A stretch of DNA of 15,858 nucleotides, from positions 1-15,858 of the forward strand of contig SFFC01000059.1 in the NCBI GenBank assembly GCA_004556985.1, in the 5' to 3' direction. The position numbers and the translations under genes are program-made. Positions 6,452-13,735 of the stretch are shown here, one piece after another. The DNA comes from Clostridiales bacterium (GTDB taxonomy: Bacteria; Bacillota; Clostridia; Christensenellales; Aristaeellaceae). Below the pieces are notes generated by a model. That model did not search any database. It worked only from the letters and a program-made list of their open reading frames with translations, and was not told the origin of the DNA. Position 1 is the first letter of the stretch. Every line of letters begins with the position of its first letter.

Positions 6452-6471
6452 CTCAGGCGGCCCTGCCTGAG
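6452..6471 (-). repeat. Inverted repeat at the rubrerythrin transcription start
   Basis: CTCAGGC and GCCTGAG (6452-6458 and 6465-6471) form a 7-bp stem with a 6-nt loop. It lies just downstream of the -10 element and spans the predicted start near 6468. It could be a 5' mRNA stabiliser or an operator. Confidence 0.45.
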
Positions 6472-6474
6472 GGC

Positions 6475-6504
6475 ATTATACCATATTCCGCCCCAAAATG
6501 AAAA
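6475..6504 (-). promoter_or_regulatory. Promoter of the rubrerythrin gene
   Basis: On the minus strand a perfect TATAAT (6475-6480) is preceded by an extended -10 TG (TGG-TATAAT). A weak -35 TTTTCA (6499-6504) lies 18 bp upstream. The start codon is about 75 nt downstream of the predicted transcription start. Confidence 0.8.
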
Positions 6505-6513
6505 TGTTTCTCA
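6499..6513. promoter_or_regulatory. Fur/PerR-family box candidate over the rubrerythrin -35
   Basis: On the minus strand TGAGAAACATTTTCA is a 7-1-7 imperfect palindrome. It matches the Fur-box consensus TGATAATNATTATCA at 11 of 14 defined positions and the PerR consensus at about 9. It covers the -35 hexamer, where binding would block RNA polymerase. Rubrerythrin genes are classic PerR targets in clostridia. Which Fur-family member binds, if any, cannot be told. Confidence 0.5.
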
Positions 6514-6550
6514 TCCATTCTCATCCGGTTTTTTCCACCCGGTCAAGGCC

Positions 6551-7939
6551 TCAGGCCAGCTTGCGGCCCATCATGACGCCCATCGCGGAGGCCATCATGA
6601 GGCCGCGCGTCCAGCCGGAGGAATCGCCCAGGCAGTACAGCCCGCGCACGTTCGTGCTCAGCTCCTCGTCCATCTTGACGCGGTTGGAGTAGAACTTGAG
6701 CTCCGGCGAATACAGCAGCGTCTCGGTCGAGGCGAAGCCCGGCACGACGACGTCGACCGCCTGAATGAAGTTGATGATGTTGATCATCGCGCGGTACGGC
6801 ATCGCGGCGGTGATGTCGCCGGCGACGGCGTCGGGCAGCGTCGGGCGCACGTTCGACTGCGCGAGCTCCTTTTGCCAGGTGCGCTTGCCGTCGAGGATGT
6901 CGCCGAAGCGCTGCACGAGGATGTGCCCGTTGGCGAGCATGTTCGTCAGCTCGCCGACCTTCTGCGCGTAGGCGATCGGCTGGTTGAAGGGCACGGAGAA
7001 GTTATGGCTGCACAGCACGGAGACGTTCGTATTGTTGCTCTTGAGATCCTTGTAGGAGTGACCGTTGACGACGGCGAGGTCGTTGTCGTAGTTCTCCTGG
7101 CTGACGAAGCCGCCGGGGTTCTGGCAGAAGGTGCGCACCTTGTTCTTGAAGGGCTTCGGGTAGCCGATCAGCTTGCTCTCGTAGAGCACGCGGTTGACCT
7201 CGTCCATGACCTCGTTGCGGCATTCGACGCGCACGCCGATGTCGACCGTGCCGGGCTGATGGGCGATGCCGTGCTCGGCGCAGAGGCGCTCGAGCCAGTC
7301 CGCGCCGCGGCGGCCCGTCGCCACGACGGTGTGCTCCGCGCGGATCTCCTGCGTCTCCTGTCCGCGGCGCAGCGAGACGCCCAGGCAGGTCTCCCCGTCC
7401 ATGATCAGCTCCTCGCATTCCCAGCCGAAGATCAGCTCGACGTCGTGCTCGCGCAGGTAGTTTTCCAGCGCCAGATAGAGCGTCTGCGCCTTCTCCGTGC
7501 CCAGGTGGCGGATCGGGCAGTCGACGAGCTTGAGGCCCGCCTGAATCGCGCGCTTGCGAATCTCGCGCACCTCGTCCGGGTTGCCCACGCCCTCCACGCG
7601 GTTGTCCGCGCCGAATTCGAGGTAGATTTTGTCCGTGTAGTCGATCAGCGCCTGCGCCTTGTCCGGGCCGATGAGCGTCGGGAAGTCGCCGCCGACCTCA
7701 CAGGACAGGGACAGCTTGCCGTCCGAAAACGCGCCCGCGCCGGAGAAGCCGGTCGTGATGTGGCAGTAGGGGCGGCAGTTGACGCATTTGTTCGTCACCG
7801 ATTTCGGGCAGCGCCGCTTCTCGATCGGCTGGCCCTTCTCGACGATGGCGATGGATTTTTTGCTGCCCTTGCGAATCATTTCGATGGCGGTGAAGATGCC
7901 CGCAGGCCCCGCGCCGACGATGACAACGTCTTTTTTCAT
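6551..7939 (-). CDS. NAD(P)/FAD-dependent dehydrogenase (COG2509 type) with a four-Cys cluster
   Basis: This 461-residue flavoprotein has the FAD Rossmann motif GAGPAG at residues 9-14 and a matching C-terminal FAD segment, GLYCLGDSSGWTRGLMMAS. Close to the N-terminus is C44-x7-C52-x2-C55-x3-C59, which looks like an Fe-S or metal ligand set, followed by GFSGAGAFSDGKL. This layout fits the 'FAD-dependent dehydrogenase' family of unknown substrate found widely in Firmicutes. The ATG at 7939 lies 6 nt from AGGAGAG (7946-7952); a longer in-frame reading to 8002 lacks this support. It follows the secreted propeller-like protein by 94 nt. No clear promoter or terminator lies between, only a hairpin-rich stretch, so co-transcription is possible. 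The reaction is unknown. Confidence 0.85.
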   Translation of the reverse strand: MKKDVVIVGAGPAGIFTAIEMIRKGSKKSIAIVEKGQPIEKRRCPKSVTNKCVNCRPYCHITTGFSGAGAFSDGKLSLSCEVGGDFPTLIGPDKAQALIDYTDKIYLEFGADNRVEGVGNPDEVREIRKRAIQAGLKLVDCPIRHLGTEKAQTLYLALENYLREHDVELIFGWECEELIMDGETCLGVSLRRGQETQEIRAEHTVVATGRRGADWLERLCAEHGIAHQPGTVDIGVRVECRNEVMDEVNRVLYESKLIGYPKPFKNKVRTFCQNPGGFVSQENYDNDLAVVNGHSYKDLKSNNTNVSVLCSHNFSVPFNQPIAYAQKVGELTNMLANGHILVQRFGDILDGKRTWQKELAQSNVRPTLPDAVAGDITAAMPYRAMINIINFIQAVDVVVPGFASTETLLYSPELKFYSNRVKMDEELSTNVRGLYCLGDSSGWTRGLMMASAMGVMMGRKLA

Positions 7940-7983
7940 GATGATCTCTCCTGTCTTTCTGCAATTTGATATAGCCAAGCGGC

Positions 7984-8013
7984 TCCGGCCACCGTGGCCC
8001 AACTGCCGCTCAT
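7984..8013 (-). repeat. Nested hairpin between the propeller gene and the FAD dehydrogenase gene
   Basis: On the minus strand an AGCGGC/GCCGCT outer stem encloses the perfect GGCCA-CGG-TGGCC hairpin. No U-tract follows, so it is not an ordinary terminator. It may modulate expression of the downstream gene. Confidence 0.35.
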
Positions 8014-8033
8014 ATCCGTTTATTGAGCCGCCC

Positions 8034-9902
8034 TCATTCCGGCACGCGCTCGATGATGGCGCTCGAGCGCCCGCTCACGCGCGAGGTACCCACGGCGAGC
8101 AGACCGCCGTCCGCCGCCGGCAGCAGGAAGACGCCCTCCGGCCGCAGCTCGATGGGCAGCACGGCCCATCTGTCGCCCTCGAGCGACGCGGCGATGCGGA
8201 CCCCGCTGGTCGTCACGTCGCCGCGAATCCCCAGCAGCATGGTCTCCTGCGCGCCCTGCGCGGGCAGCACGGCGCAGACGCCGCCCAGGTTTTCAACCGT
8301 GTGGATCGTGCGCAGCACGCCGCTCGCACTCAGCTGCGCGATAACCGCCTCGCAGCGCAGCCCGTCCGGCGAGCGCTGCAAAAACGCCTCGTCCCCGTCG
8401 GAGACCGCCTCCACGCCGGAGAGGTAGCGTCCGCCGAGCAGGAAGCCGCCGTCCTCCGTCTGCGCGGCGCAGAGCCATTCGAGCCTGTCCGCCGCCGTGT
8501 GGATCGGGATGCGCGTCTGCCAGCGCGCCGCGCCGTCCCCGTAAAGCCGCGTGACCAGCGAGCCGCCGTCCGTCTCCGCCCAGCAGAGCGCGCCGTCCGC
8601 AAGCGCCAGCCTGCCCTCCTGCGCCGCCCCCGGGCCGCTGTCCGTCTCCGCCTCCTGACCGGCCTCATCGACAAAAACCGTCCGCTCGCCGCCGCCCGTC
8701 TCCCGCAGCCGCAGCGCGACGCCGCCGCCCTGCGCCTGTGCGGCGAGCACCTCGCTCACCGGTCGCGCGTAGAGCGCCCCGTCGTATTCGTCCGCCGTCA
8801 TCGGTGCATAGCGCTCCACGCCGAGCAGCGTCGTGTCGCCAACCGCGCCGGCAAATTCGTTTTCAAGCAGCACGACGCCCTCGCCCATGCGCTCCATCGC
8901 GCTGGCCGCAGTCATCGCCTCCACGCCAACGGCCTGCTGCCCGAGCAGATGCCCGTCCTCGTCAAAGAAGAGTACGTCGTCGCTGTCCAGTGCGGCAAAG
9001 CCCTCCGCCGTCTCCGCGAGCGCCATCGCGTTGTCATCGAGGTCGATCGTGTAGATGATCTCGCCCGTGCAGCCCACGCGGAAGAGCATGCCGAAGGCAT
9101 CCGCGCGCTGGGCCGAAAAGAGCACCGAGCCGTCGTCAAAGGAGATCGCGTCCAGCGCCGTGGTCAGCTTGCCCTCCTCCAGCGGCACCGGGGTGACGGC
9201 CAGCCCCTGCGCATCGCCCGGGCGCAGCCAGTATATCGAGGCCTCGCCCGCCTCCGACGTCGTGATCTCCGCCAGCAACCCCCTGCCGCCGCGCACGAGC
9301 ACGCGCACCATGTCGCGCGGCTCCGGGTAAGCCGCTCCGGGGAAGACCTCGCCCCGCTCACTGATCGCGGGCAGGCACCAGGTGCCGTCCCCGTGACCCA
9401 CGATCACCGCCAGCATCGCCTCCCCGTCCTCGTTTTCGTAGGGGATCGCGCTCATCGCGCATGCCTTGTCCGTGTGCGCGCAGAGGGCCCCGGCCTGCGG
9501 CACGGTCACGCGCGCCGTCACCCGGCCCCGCTCGCTGATGCGCAGCCACTCCTGGCCTGTCGTCTCGCCCCGGAGCACGGCGGAAAACGTCCCGTCCGTG
9601 TGCGCGTAGGGCGATCTCATCTCGTCGCGCCCGGCGTGCGCCGTGCAGACGCTCCAGAGCAGCCGCCCGTCCGCATCGATGCACGCGCCCCAGCCGGCCT
9701 TGCCCGTCCGCTCGCGGAAGGAGAGGCTCCCGTCCGCGGAGGTCGTGTAACCGACGGCGAAAAGCCCGCCCTCGCAGGCCGCCGCCTCAAAGAGCCTGTC
9801 GGTGCCGCTGCCGCCGAAGCTGATTTCGCCCTCGAGCGCCATTGCCCGGAGCGGACAGAGCAGCGTCAGCGCCAGCGCGCACGCGCATAGCCCCTTTCGC
9901 AT
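8034..9902 (-). CDS. Secreted protein of unknown function, beta-propeller-like repeats
   Basis: This is a 622-residue protein that I do not recognise as a named family. An N-terminal signal peptide (Arg-Lys start, hydrophobic core, likely cleavage after RAMA near residue 22) indicates export. The mature part opens with ISFGGSGTDRLFEAAACEGG and LFAVGYTTSADG. This resembles the blade motif of bacterial propellers in which a 'GGSG-D...' strand is followed by 'DGG-VGYT'. Weaker echoes are GGFLLGGRYLSG near residue 495 and GGLLAVGTSRVSG at the C-terminus. It is Ala/Gly/Glu-rich with no obvious catalytic motif or wall anchor. The ATG lies 1 nt after the tex stop codon, with its ribosome binding site (AAGGGAAGAG) inside tex, so translation is coupled to tex. 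A surface or sensory role is only a guess. Confidence 0.75.
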   Translation of the reverse strand: MRKGLCACALALTLLCPLRAMALEGEISFGGSGTDRLFEAAACEGGLFAVGYTTSADGSLSFRERTGKAGWGACIDADGRLLWSVCTAHAGRDEMRSPYAHTDGTFSAVLRGETTGQEWLRISERGRVTARVTVPQAGALCAHTDKACAMSAIPYENEDGEAMLAVIVGHGDGTWCLPAISERGEVFPGAAYPEPRDMVRVLVRGGRGLLAEITTSEAGEASIYWLRPGDAQGLAVTPVPLEEGKLTTALDAISFDDGSVLFSAQRADAFGMLFRVGCTGEIIYTIDLDDNAMALAETAEGFAALDSDDVLFFDEDGHLLGQQAVGVEAMTAASAMERMGEGVVLLENEFAGAVGDTTLLGVERYAPMTADEYDGALYARPVSEVLAAQAQGGGVALRLRETGGGERTVFVDEAGQEAETDSGPGAAQEGRLALADGALCWAETDGGSLVTRLYGDGAARWQTRIPIHTAADRLEWLCAAQTEDGGFLLGGRYLSGVEAVSDGDEAFLQRSPDGLRCEAVIAQLSASGVLRTIHTVENLGGVCAVLPAQGAQETMLLGIRGDVTTSGVRIAASLEGDRWAVLPIELRPEGVFLLPAADGGLLAVGTSRVSGRSSAIIERVPE

Positions 9903-9903
9903 C

Positions 9904-12054
9904 TCACTCTCTTCCCTTCACCATGGTCAGCGCAATCCGCTTCTTCTTTTCGTCGACGCTGACGACCCATACTGTGACCACGTCGCCGACGCTGACCACC
10001 TCGCCCGGATGCCGGATGAAACGGTCAGCCATGCGCGAAATGTGGACGAGGCCGTCCTGGTGCACGCCGATGTCGACGAACGCGCCGAAGTCGATCACGT
10101 TGCGGACGGTACCCGTCAGCTCCATGCCGGGCTTCAGGTCGCTGATCTCCAGCACGTCCGTGCGCAGCACGGGCGCTGGCAGATCCTCGCGCGGGTCGCG
10201 CCCGGGCTTTTGCAGCTCTGCCGCGATGTCCCGCAGCGTCATTTCGCCGATGCCCAGCTCTGCGGCCAGCTTTCCCGCGCCCTCCTGCTCCACGCGCGCG
10301 CAGATGCCGGGAATGCCGCCGCTTTGAAGCGCCTTCGCGTCGTAGCCCAGGCGCGCCAACAGCGCCTTCGCCGCCGGATAGCTCTCCGGATGCACGGCCG
10401 TCGCGTCGAGCGGATTGCTCCCGTGCACGCGCAGAAAGCCTGCGCATTGCTCAAACGCCTTCGGCCCCAGCTTGGGCACCTTTTTGAGCTGCGCGCGCGA
10501 CGCGATGCCGTTCTCGTCGCGATAGGCGACGATGTTGCCCGCCAGCGCCTCGCCGATGCCCGCGACGTGCGTCAGCAGCTGCGCGGAGGCCGTCTCCACG
10601 TCGACGCCGACGCTGGAGACGCAGCTCTCCACGACGCCGGAAAGCGTGCTCTCCAGCTCCGCCTGCTTGAGGTCGTGCTGATACTGCCCCACGCCGATCG
10701 CCTTGGGATCGATCTTCACCAGCTCGGCGAGCGGATCCTGCATTCTGCGCGCGATCGAGACGGCGCTGCGCAGGGAGACGTCGTATTCCGGGAATTCCTT
10801 CGCCGCGAGCTTGGAGGCGGAGTAGACGCTCGCGCCCGCCTCGCTGACGATCATGTACTGCACGCCCGGCGTTTCGCGAATCAGCTCCGCGATGAATTGC
10901 TCGCTCTCGCGGGAGGCCGTGCCGTTGCCGATGGCGATGGCCGTCACGCCGTGGCGGCGGATCATCGAGAGAATCTGCGCCTTGGCGCGCGATTTCTGCG
11001 CCTCGTGCGCCGGCAGCGTGAAGTAGCCCACGCCGGTCTCCAGCACCCTGCCGCTCTCGTCGACGACGGCGAGTTTGCAGCCCGTGCGAAAGCCCGGATC
11101 GACGCCCAGCGTCACGCGTCCCCGAATCGGCGGCTGCATCAGCAGCTGATGCAGGTTGTCGCCGAACACGCGGATGGCGCCCTCGTTGGCGCGGTCGGTC
11201 AGCTCGTTTCGGATCTCGCGCTCCAGCGATGGCCCGATCAGGCGGCTCCAGGCGTCCGCCGCCGCGTCGCGCACGGCGGCGCAGCAGGGGCTGCCCGGCC
11301 GGATGACCGCGCGGCAGATCGTCTGGTTCGCCAGCGCGTCGTCGATCTCGATGCTGACCTTCAGCCATTCCTCCCGTTCGCCGCGGTTGATCGCCAGCAC
11401 GCGGTGGCCCGCCGCCCGCAGCACGGGCTCCCTGTAATCATAGTAGGGCGCGTAGACGCTGTCGCCCTCCTTCGCCGCCGTGCTGCGCAGCACGCCGCTG
11501 CGCCGGATGAGCGCGCGCAGATTGGCGCGGATCGCCGCGTCGTCGCTGATCTGCTCGGCGATGATGTCCTTGGCCAACGCGAGCGCCGTCTGCGCGTCCG
11601 AGATGCCCTTTTCTTCGTCGATATAGGCTGCGGCCAGCGCAAGCGGCTCCTCGCCGCGTCGCTGCGCGAAGATCGCCTGCGCGAGCGGCTCGACGCCCTT
11701 CTCCCGCGCGATCATCGCGCGCGTGCGGCGCTTGGGCTTATAAGGCCGGTAGAGATCCTCCAACTCCGCCAGCGTCGCGGCGCCGGAGAGCTTCTCTTTC
11801 AGTGCGTCGTCGAGCCTGCCCTGCTCCTCGATGGCCGCCTCAATCTGCATGCGCCGCTTGTCGAGCCCGCGCAGGTAGGTCAGCCGTTCGCTGAATTCGC
11901 GCAGCTTCTGGTCGTCCATGGCGTTCGTGCGCTCCTTGCGGTAGCGCGCGATGAACGGGATTGTGCAGCCCTCGTCGATCATCCCGACGATATTTTTCGC
12001 GATGGCCGGGGAGACGGCAAATTCCTGCGCGAGCAGGGCGCTGAAGTCAGTCAT
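9904..12054 (-). CDS. tex: Tex-family RNA-binding transcription accessory protein
   Basis: This is a full-length 716-residue Tex protein. In order it has the helical Tex N-terminal region (about 1-200, with CTIPFIARYRKERT and ELEDLYRPYKPKRRTRA). A YqgF/RuvC-like domain follows (about 315-440, GVDPGFRTGCKLAVVD and GNGTASRESEQF), then helix-hairpin-helix repeats (about 480-560, VAGIGEALAGNIVAYR and KVPKLGPKAFEQCAGFLR). It ends in an S1 RNA-binding domain (about 640-712, GTVRNVIDFGAFVDIG and GLVHISRMADRFI). Tex binds nucleic acid and affects transcription and toxin or stress gene expression in several bacteria; the exact activity is unclear. The start ATG at 12054 follows AAAGGA. It lies 27 nt after the MBL gene and 1 nt before the secreted protein gene, giving a tight operon. 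Confidence 0.96.
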   Translation of the reverse strand: MTDFSALLAQEFAVSPAIAKNIVGMIDEGCTIPFIARYRKERTNAMDDQKLREFSERLTYLRGLDKRRMQIEAAIEEQGRLDDALKEKLSGAATLAELEDLYRPYKPKRRTRAMIAREKGVEPLAQAIFAQRRGEEPLALAAAYIDEEKGISDAQTALALAKDIIAEQISDDAAIRANLRALIRRSGVLRSTAAKEGDSVYAPYYDYREPVLRAAGHRVLAINRGEREEWLKVSIEIDDALANQTICRAVIRPGSPCCAAVRDAAADAWSRLIGPSLEREIRNELTDRANEGAIRVFGDNLHQLLMQPPIRGRVTLGVDPGFRTGCKLAVVDESGRVLETGVGYFTLPAHEAQKSRAKAQILSMIRRHGVTAIAIGNGTASRESEQFIAELIRETPGVQYMIVSEAGASVYSASKLAAKEFPEYDVSLRSAVSIARRMQDPLAELVKIDPKAIGVGQYQHDLKQAELESTLSGVVESCVSSVGVDVETASAQLLTHVAGIGEALAGNIVAYRDENGIASRAQLKKVPKLGPKAFEQCAGFLRVHGSNPLDATAVHPESYPAAKALLARLGYDAKALQSGGIPGICARVEQEGAGKLAAELGIGEMTLRDIAAELQKPGRDPREDLPAPVLRTDVLEISDLKPGMELTGTVRNVIDFGAFVDIGVHQDGLVHISRMADRFIRHPGEVVSVGDVVTVWVVSVDEKKKRIALTMVKGRE

Positions 12055-12081
12055 GCGTTTCCTTTCCTTGTCTGGCTCGTT

Positions 12082-12885
12082 TTACAGTTCAATGACCTCG
12101 AGGTCATCGGGGACATGGAGATCGCCGCCGTAGCTTTGCCGCGCCTCCGCGCTGTAAAGCGCCTTGCGCTGCGCGTAGTTCCTGTCCTCCGTATGCCAGA
12201 GGACGAGGTGCGGCACGCCGAGCGCATTGGCCAGCTTTGCCGCATCTGCGACGGTGCTGTGGTGCTTCTCATAGGGCTTGAAGATGTCCGCCTGCTCAAG
12301 CAGGCAGAACGCCTCGCAGAGCAGCCAGTCCGTCCCCTCGACAGTCCCCCGGCAGTCCGGGTTGAAGGGCTCGTCGCCCAGGCAGGTCAGCTTCTTGCCG
12401 CTGTGCAGCCTCGTCGTAAAGCCGAACTGCAGCAGCTTGGTCGAATGGATGTCAAAGAACGTCACGTCGTAGCCGCACAGCCGCGCCGTCGTGCCATCCT
12501 CGATGTCGTGATAGAAAACGCGCTCGCCGATGAGCCTGAGGAACTTCTTCTGCAGCATCAGCTCGCCGATCATCTCGAGCCCCTTGCGGACGGTCTTGTG
12601 GCAGTAGACGTGCAGCTCGCCCTCGTATTTGCCCGCGCGCATCATCGTCATGATCTTGCGCAGCACCCAAACGGCCCCGTTCAGGTGATCGGGATGGGCA
12701 TGCGTGATGAAGAAGTCGTGGACGCGCTCAAACCCGAGCCCCGCATCCTCCATCTGCCGCAGGATTCCGTTTCCGCCGCCCGCGTCGACGAGCAGCAGGC
12801 CCTCTTCGTTCTCCAGCGCAAAGCAGGTGTTGTAGCAGCGGGTCGCCAGCGCGTAGCCGGTGCCCAGCACGTGAAGCCTTTCCAA
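12082..12885 (-). CDS. MBL-fold metallo-hydrolase (RNase Z-like)
   Basis: This 267-residue protein starts at TTG 12885. The zinc motif THAHPDH gives H62, H64, D66 and H67. Further ligand candidates are H147 (DIHST), D171 (CLGDEP), H208/H209 (EKHHST) and H231 (LWHTED). The pattern resembles RNase Z and related phosphodiesterases or hydrolases. The insert and fold do not allow a firm choice between tRNA 3' processing and a small-molecule hydrolase. TTG was chosen because GGAGG (12893-12897) lies 7 nt upstream. A longer reading to 12933 would place the promoter -10 inside its second to fourth codons and is rejected. It is the first gene of the MBL-tex-propeller operon, with its own promoter at 12922-12950. 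Confidence 0.85.
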   Translation of the reverse strand: MERLHVLGTGYALATRCYNTCFALENEEGLLLVDAGGGNGILRQMEDAGLGFERVHDFFITHAHPDHLNGAVWVLRKIMTMMRAGKYEGELHVYCHKTVRKGLEMIGELMLQKKFLRLIGERVFYHDIEDGTTARLCGYDVTFFDIHSTKLLQFGFTTRLHSGKKLTCLGDEPFNPDCRGTVEGTDWLLCEAFCLLEQADIFKPYEKHHSTVADAAKLANALGVPHLVLWHTEDRNYAQRKALYSAEARQSYGGDLHVPDDLEVIEL

Positions 12886-12892
12886 TCCTACC

Positions 12893-12897
12893 CCTCC
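12893..12897 (-). promoter_or_regulatory. Ribosome binding site deciding a TTG start
   Basis: GGAGG on the minus strand is 7 nt from the TTG at 12885. No ATG or GTG lies at a suitable distance in this frame. Confidence 0.7.
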
Positions 12898-12921
12898 GTT
12901 CTCCGATTCGCATACAAATCT

Positions 12922-12950
12922 ATTATACGCCACCCGCGCCCTTTGGGCAA
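12922..12950 (-). promoter_or_regulatory. Promoter of the MBL-tex operon
   Basis: On the minus strand, -10 TATAAT (12922-12927, perfect) and -35 TTGCCC (12945-12950, 4 of 6) are 17 bp apart. The transcript would start near 12915 with a 30-nt leader. Confidence 0.8.
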
Positions 12951-12983
12951 GAGGGCAGGCATAGACCTGGCCCTTCTGCGCGT

Positions 12984-13015
12984 AAAAAACCGGGAGACGG
13001 TTTCCCGCCTCCCGG
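12984..13015 (-). terminator. Rho-independent terminator of hsp20
   Basis: A stem of 11 pairs (12990-13000 with 13005-13015, one G-U) carries a GAAA tetraloop on the minus strand and is followed by UUUUUU (12984-12989). It ends the hsp20 transcript before the MBL-tex promoter. Confidence 0.93.
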
Positions 13016-13042
13016 CTGCGTCCGGTTTGGTTGTCGCTTGGT

Positions 13043-13453
13043 TTACTGGATGTCGATGAAGTGGCTCTCGTCCACCTTCGGCTGCTCGACCTTCTTGGGG
13101 ATGCTCAGCTTGAGCACGCCGTCCTCGTAGGCCGCGCTGACACTTTCGCGCTTGACGTGGTCGCCGACGTAGAAGGTGCGCTGGCAGGTGCCCGCAAAGC
13201 GCTCGCTGCGAATGACGCGGCCGCTTGCGTCGTTCTGGCTGTTGTCGGCGTGGCGCTCGGCCTTGATGGTCAGGTAGCCGTCCTTCAGCTCGGCCTTGAT
13301 GTCCTCCTTGCGGAAGCCTGCCAGCTCCATATCGAGCTCGTAGTGGTCGCCATACTCCTTGATGTCGCAGCTCATCAGGCCATTGGTCTGGCGCGCGGTG
13401 GTCGTCGGGAACATATCGTCGAACATATCGGAAAACACATTGGAAAGCAGCAT
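13043..13453 (-). CDS. hsp20: Hsp20/alpha-crystallin small heat-shock protein
   Basis: This 136-residue ATP-independent chaperone holds unfolding proteins in large oligomers. After a short N-terminal arm (about 1-27) comes the alpha-crystallin domain (about 28-125), with DIKEYGDHYELDMELAGF, a KEDIKAELKDGYLTIKAER strand pair and the closing AYEDGVLKLSIPKK signature (GVL motif). The C-terminal tail lacks an obvious I-x-I motif apart from the terminal FIDIQ, which could serve as one. The ATG at 13453 follows GGAGGT with 7-nt spacing. The gene stands alone between a strong terminator and an upstream region with a CtsR-like operator, which suits heat-shock derepression. The neighbouring GNAT gene is divergent. 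Confidence 0.95.
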   Translation of the reverse strand: MLLSNVFSDMFDDMFPTTTARQTNGLMSCDIKEYGDHYELDMELAGFRKEDIKAELKDGYLTIKAERHADNSQNDASGRVIRSERFAGTCQRTFYVGDHVKRESVSAAYEDGVLKLSIPKKVEQPKVDESHFIDIQ

Positions 13454-13551
13454 AGGTCATACCTCCATTCATTGGTTGCCTTTATTCTGAACGGTTGGCG
13501 GAGGCTCCATGCATCGGGGCTTCGTTCCGTTTACGCGTATTTGTTTATTTT

Positions 13552-13568
13552 GATCAAAGTTGGTCAAA
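13552..13568. promoter_or_regulatory. CtsR-type heat-shock operator candidate upstream of hsp20
   Basis: On the + strand GATCAAA-GTT-GGTCAAA is a direct repeat of heptads with a 3-nt spacer. CtsR binds (A/G)GTCAAA-NNN-(A/G)GTCAAA with exactly this 10-bp period. The second heptad is a perfect match and the first has one mismatch. The box is about 100 bp upstream of the hsp20 ATG and covers TTGACC (minus strand 13562-13567), the best -35 for hsp20. The matching -10 is weak (ACAAAT at 13539-13544). Confidence 0.6.
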
Positions 13569-13630
13569 GTCTATTGTGCAGATTTTGCTCCTATCTTTCC
13601 CGCTTCCGCGCACCTCTTCCTCCGGATGGA

Positions 13631-13659
13631 TTGACAAAATCCCCTCCCGCCTCTATACT
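13631..13659 (+). promoter_or_regulatory. Near-consensus promoter of the GNAT pseudogene
   Basis: TTGACA (13631-13636, perfect) and TATACT (13654-13659) are separated by 17 bp. The broken gene starts 77 nt downstream of the -10. The leader between them holds a GCAGCGG/CCGCTGC stem (13679-13709). Confidence 0.85.
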
Positions 13660-13735
13660 TGCCCTGAACGGATTTTGGGCAGCGGCGGGCAGGCACTTTT
13701 TTCCGCTGCGGTACAGCGAAAGGAACGGGAGAAGC

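Noticed and set aside
6425..7969. A 514-codon open frame on the + strand opposite the FAD dehydrogenase
   Set aside because: It lies opposite a clear flavoprotein and has no recognisable motif or ribosome binding site.
7779..9890. A 703-codon open frame on the + strand opposite the secreted protein gene
   Set aside because: Low-complexity Arg/Ala/Pro composition and no start signal. The minus-strand reading has a signal peptide and a coupled start.
9802..13059. A 1085-codon open frame on the + strand opposite tex and the MBL gene
   Set aside because: It is an antisense shadow typical of GC-rich DNA: Arg/Ala/Leu-rich, no ribosome binding site or domain, and the minus strand codes for well-known families.
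13031..13735. Upstream extension of the GNAT frame through hsp20
   Set aside because: It is the antisense of hsp20. The promoter at 13631-13659 and the ribosome binding site before 13736 place the start at 13736.
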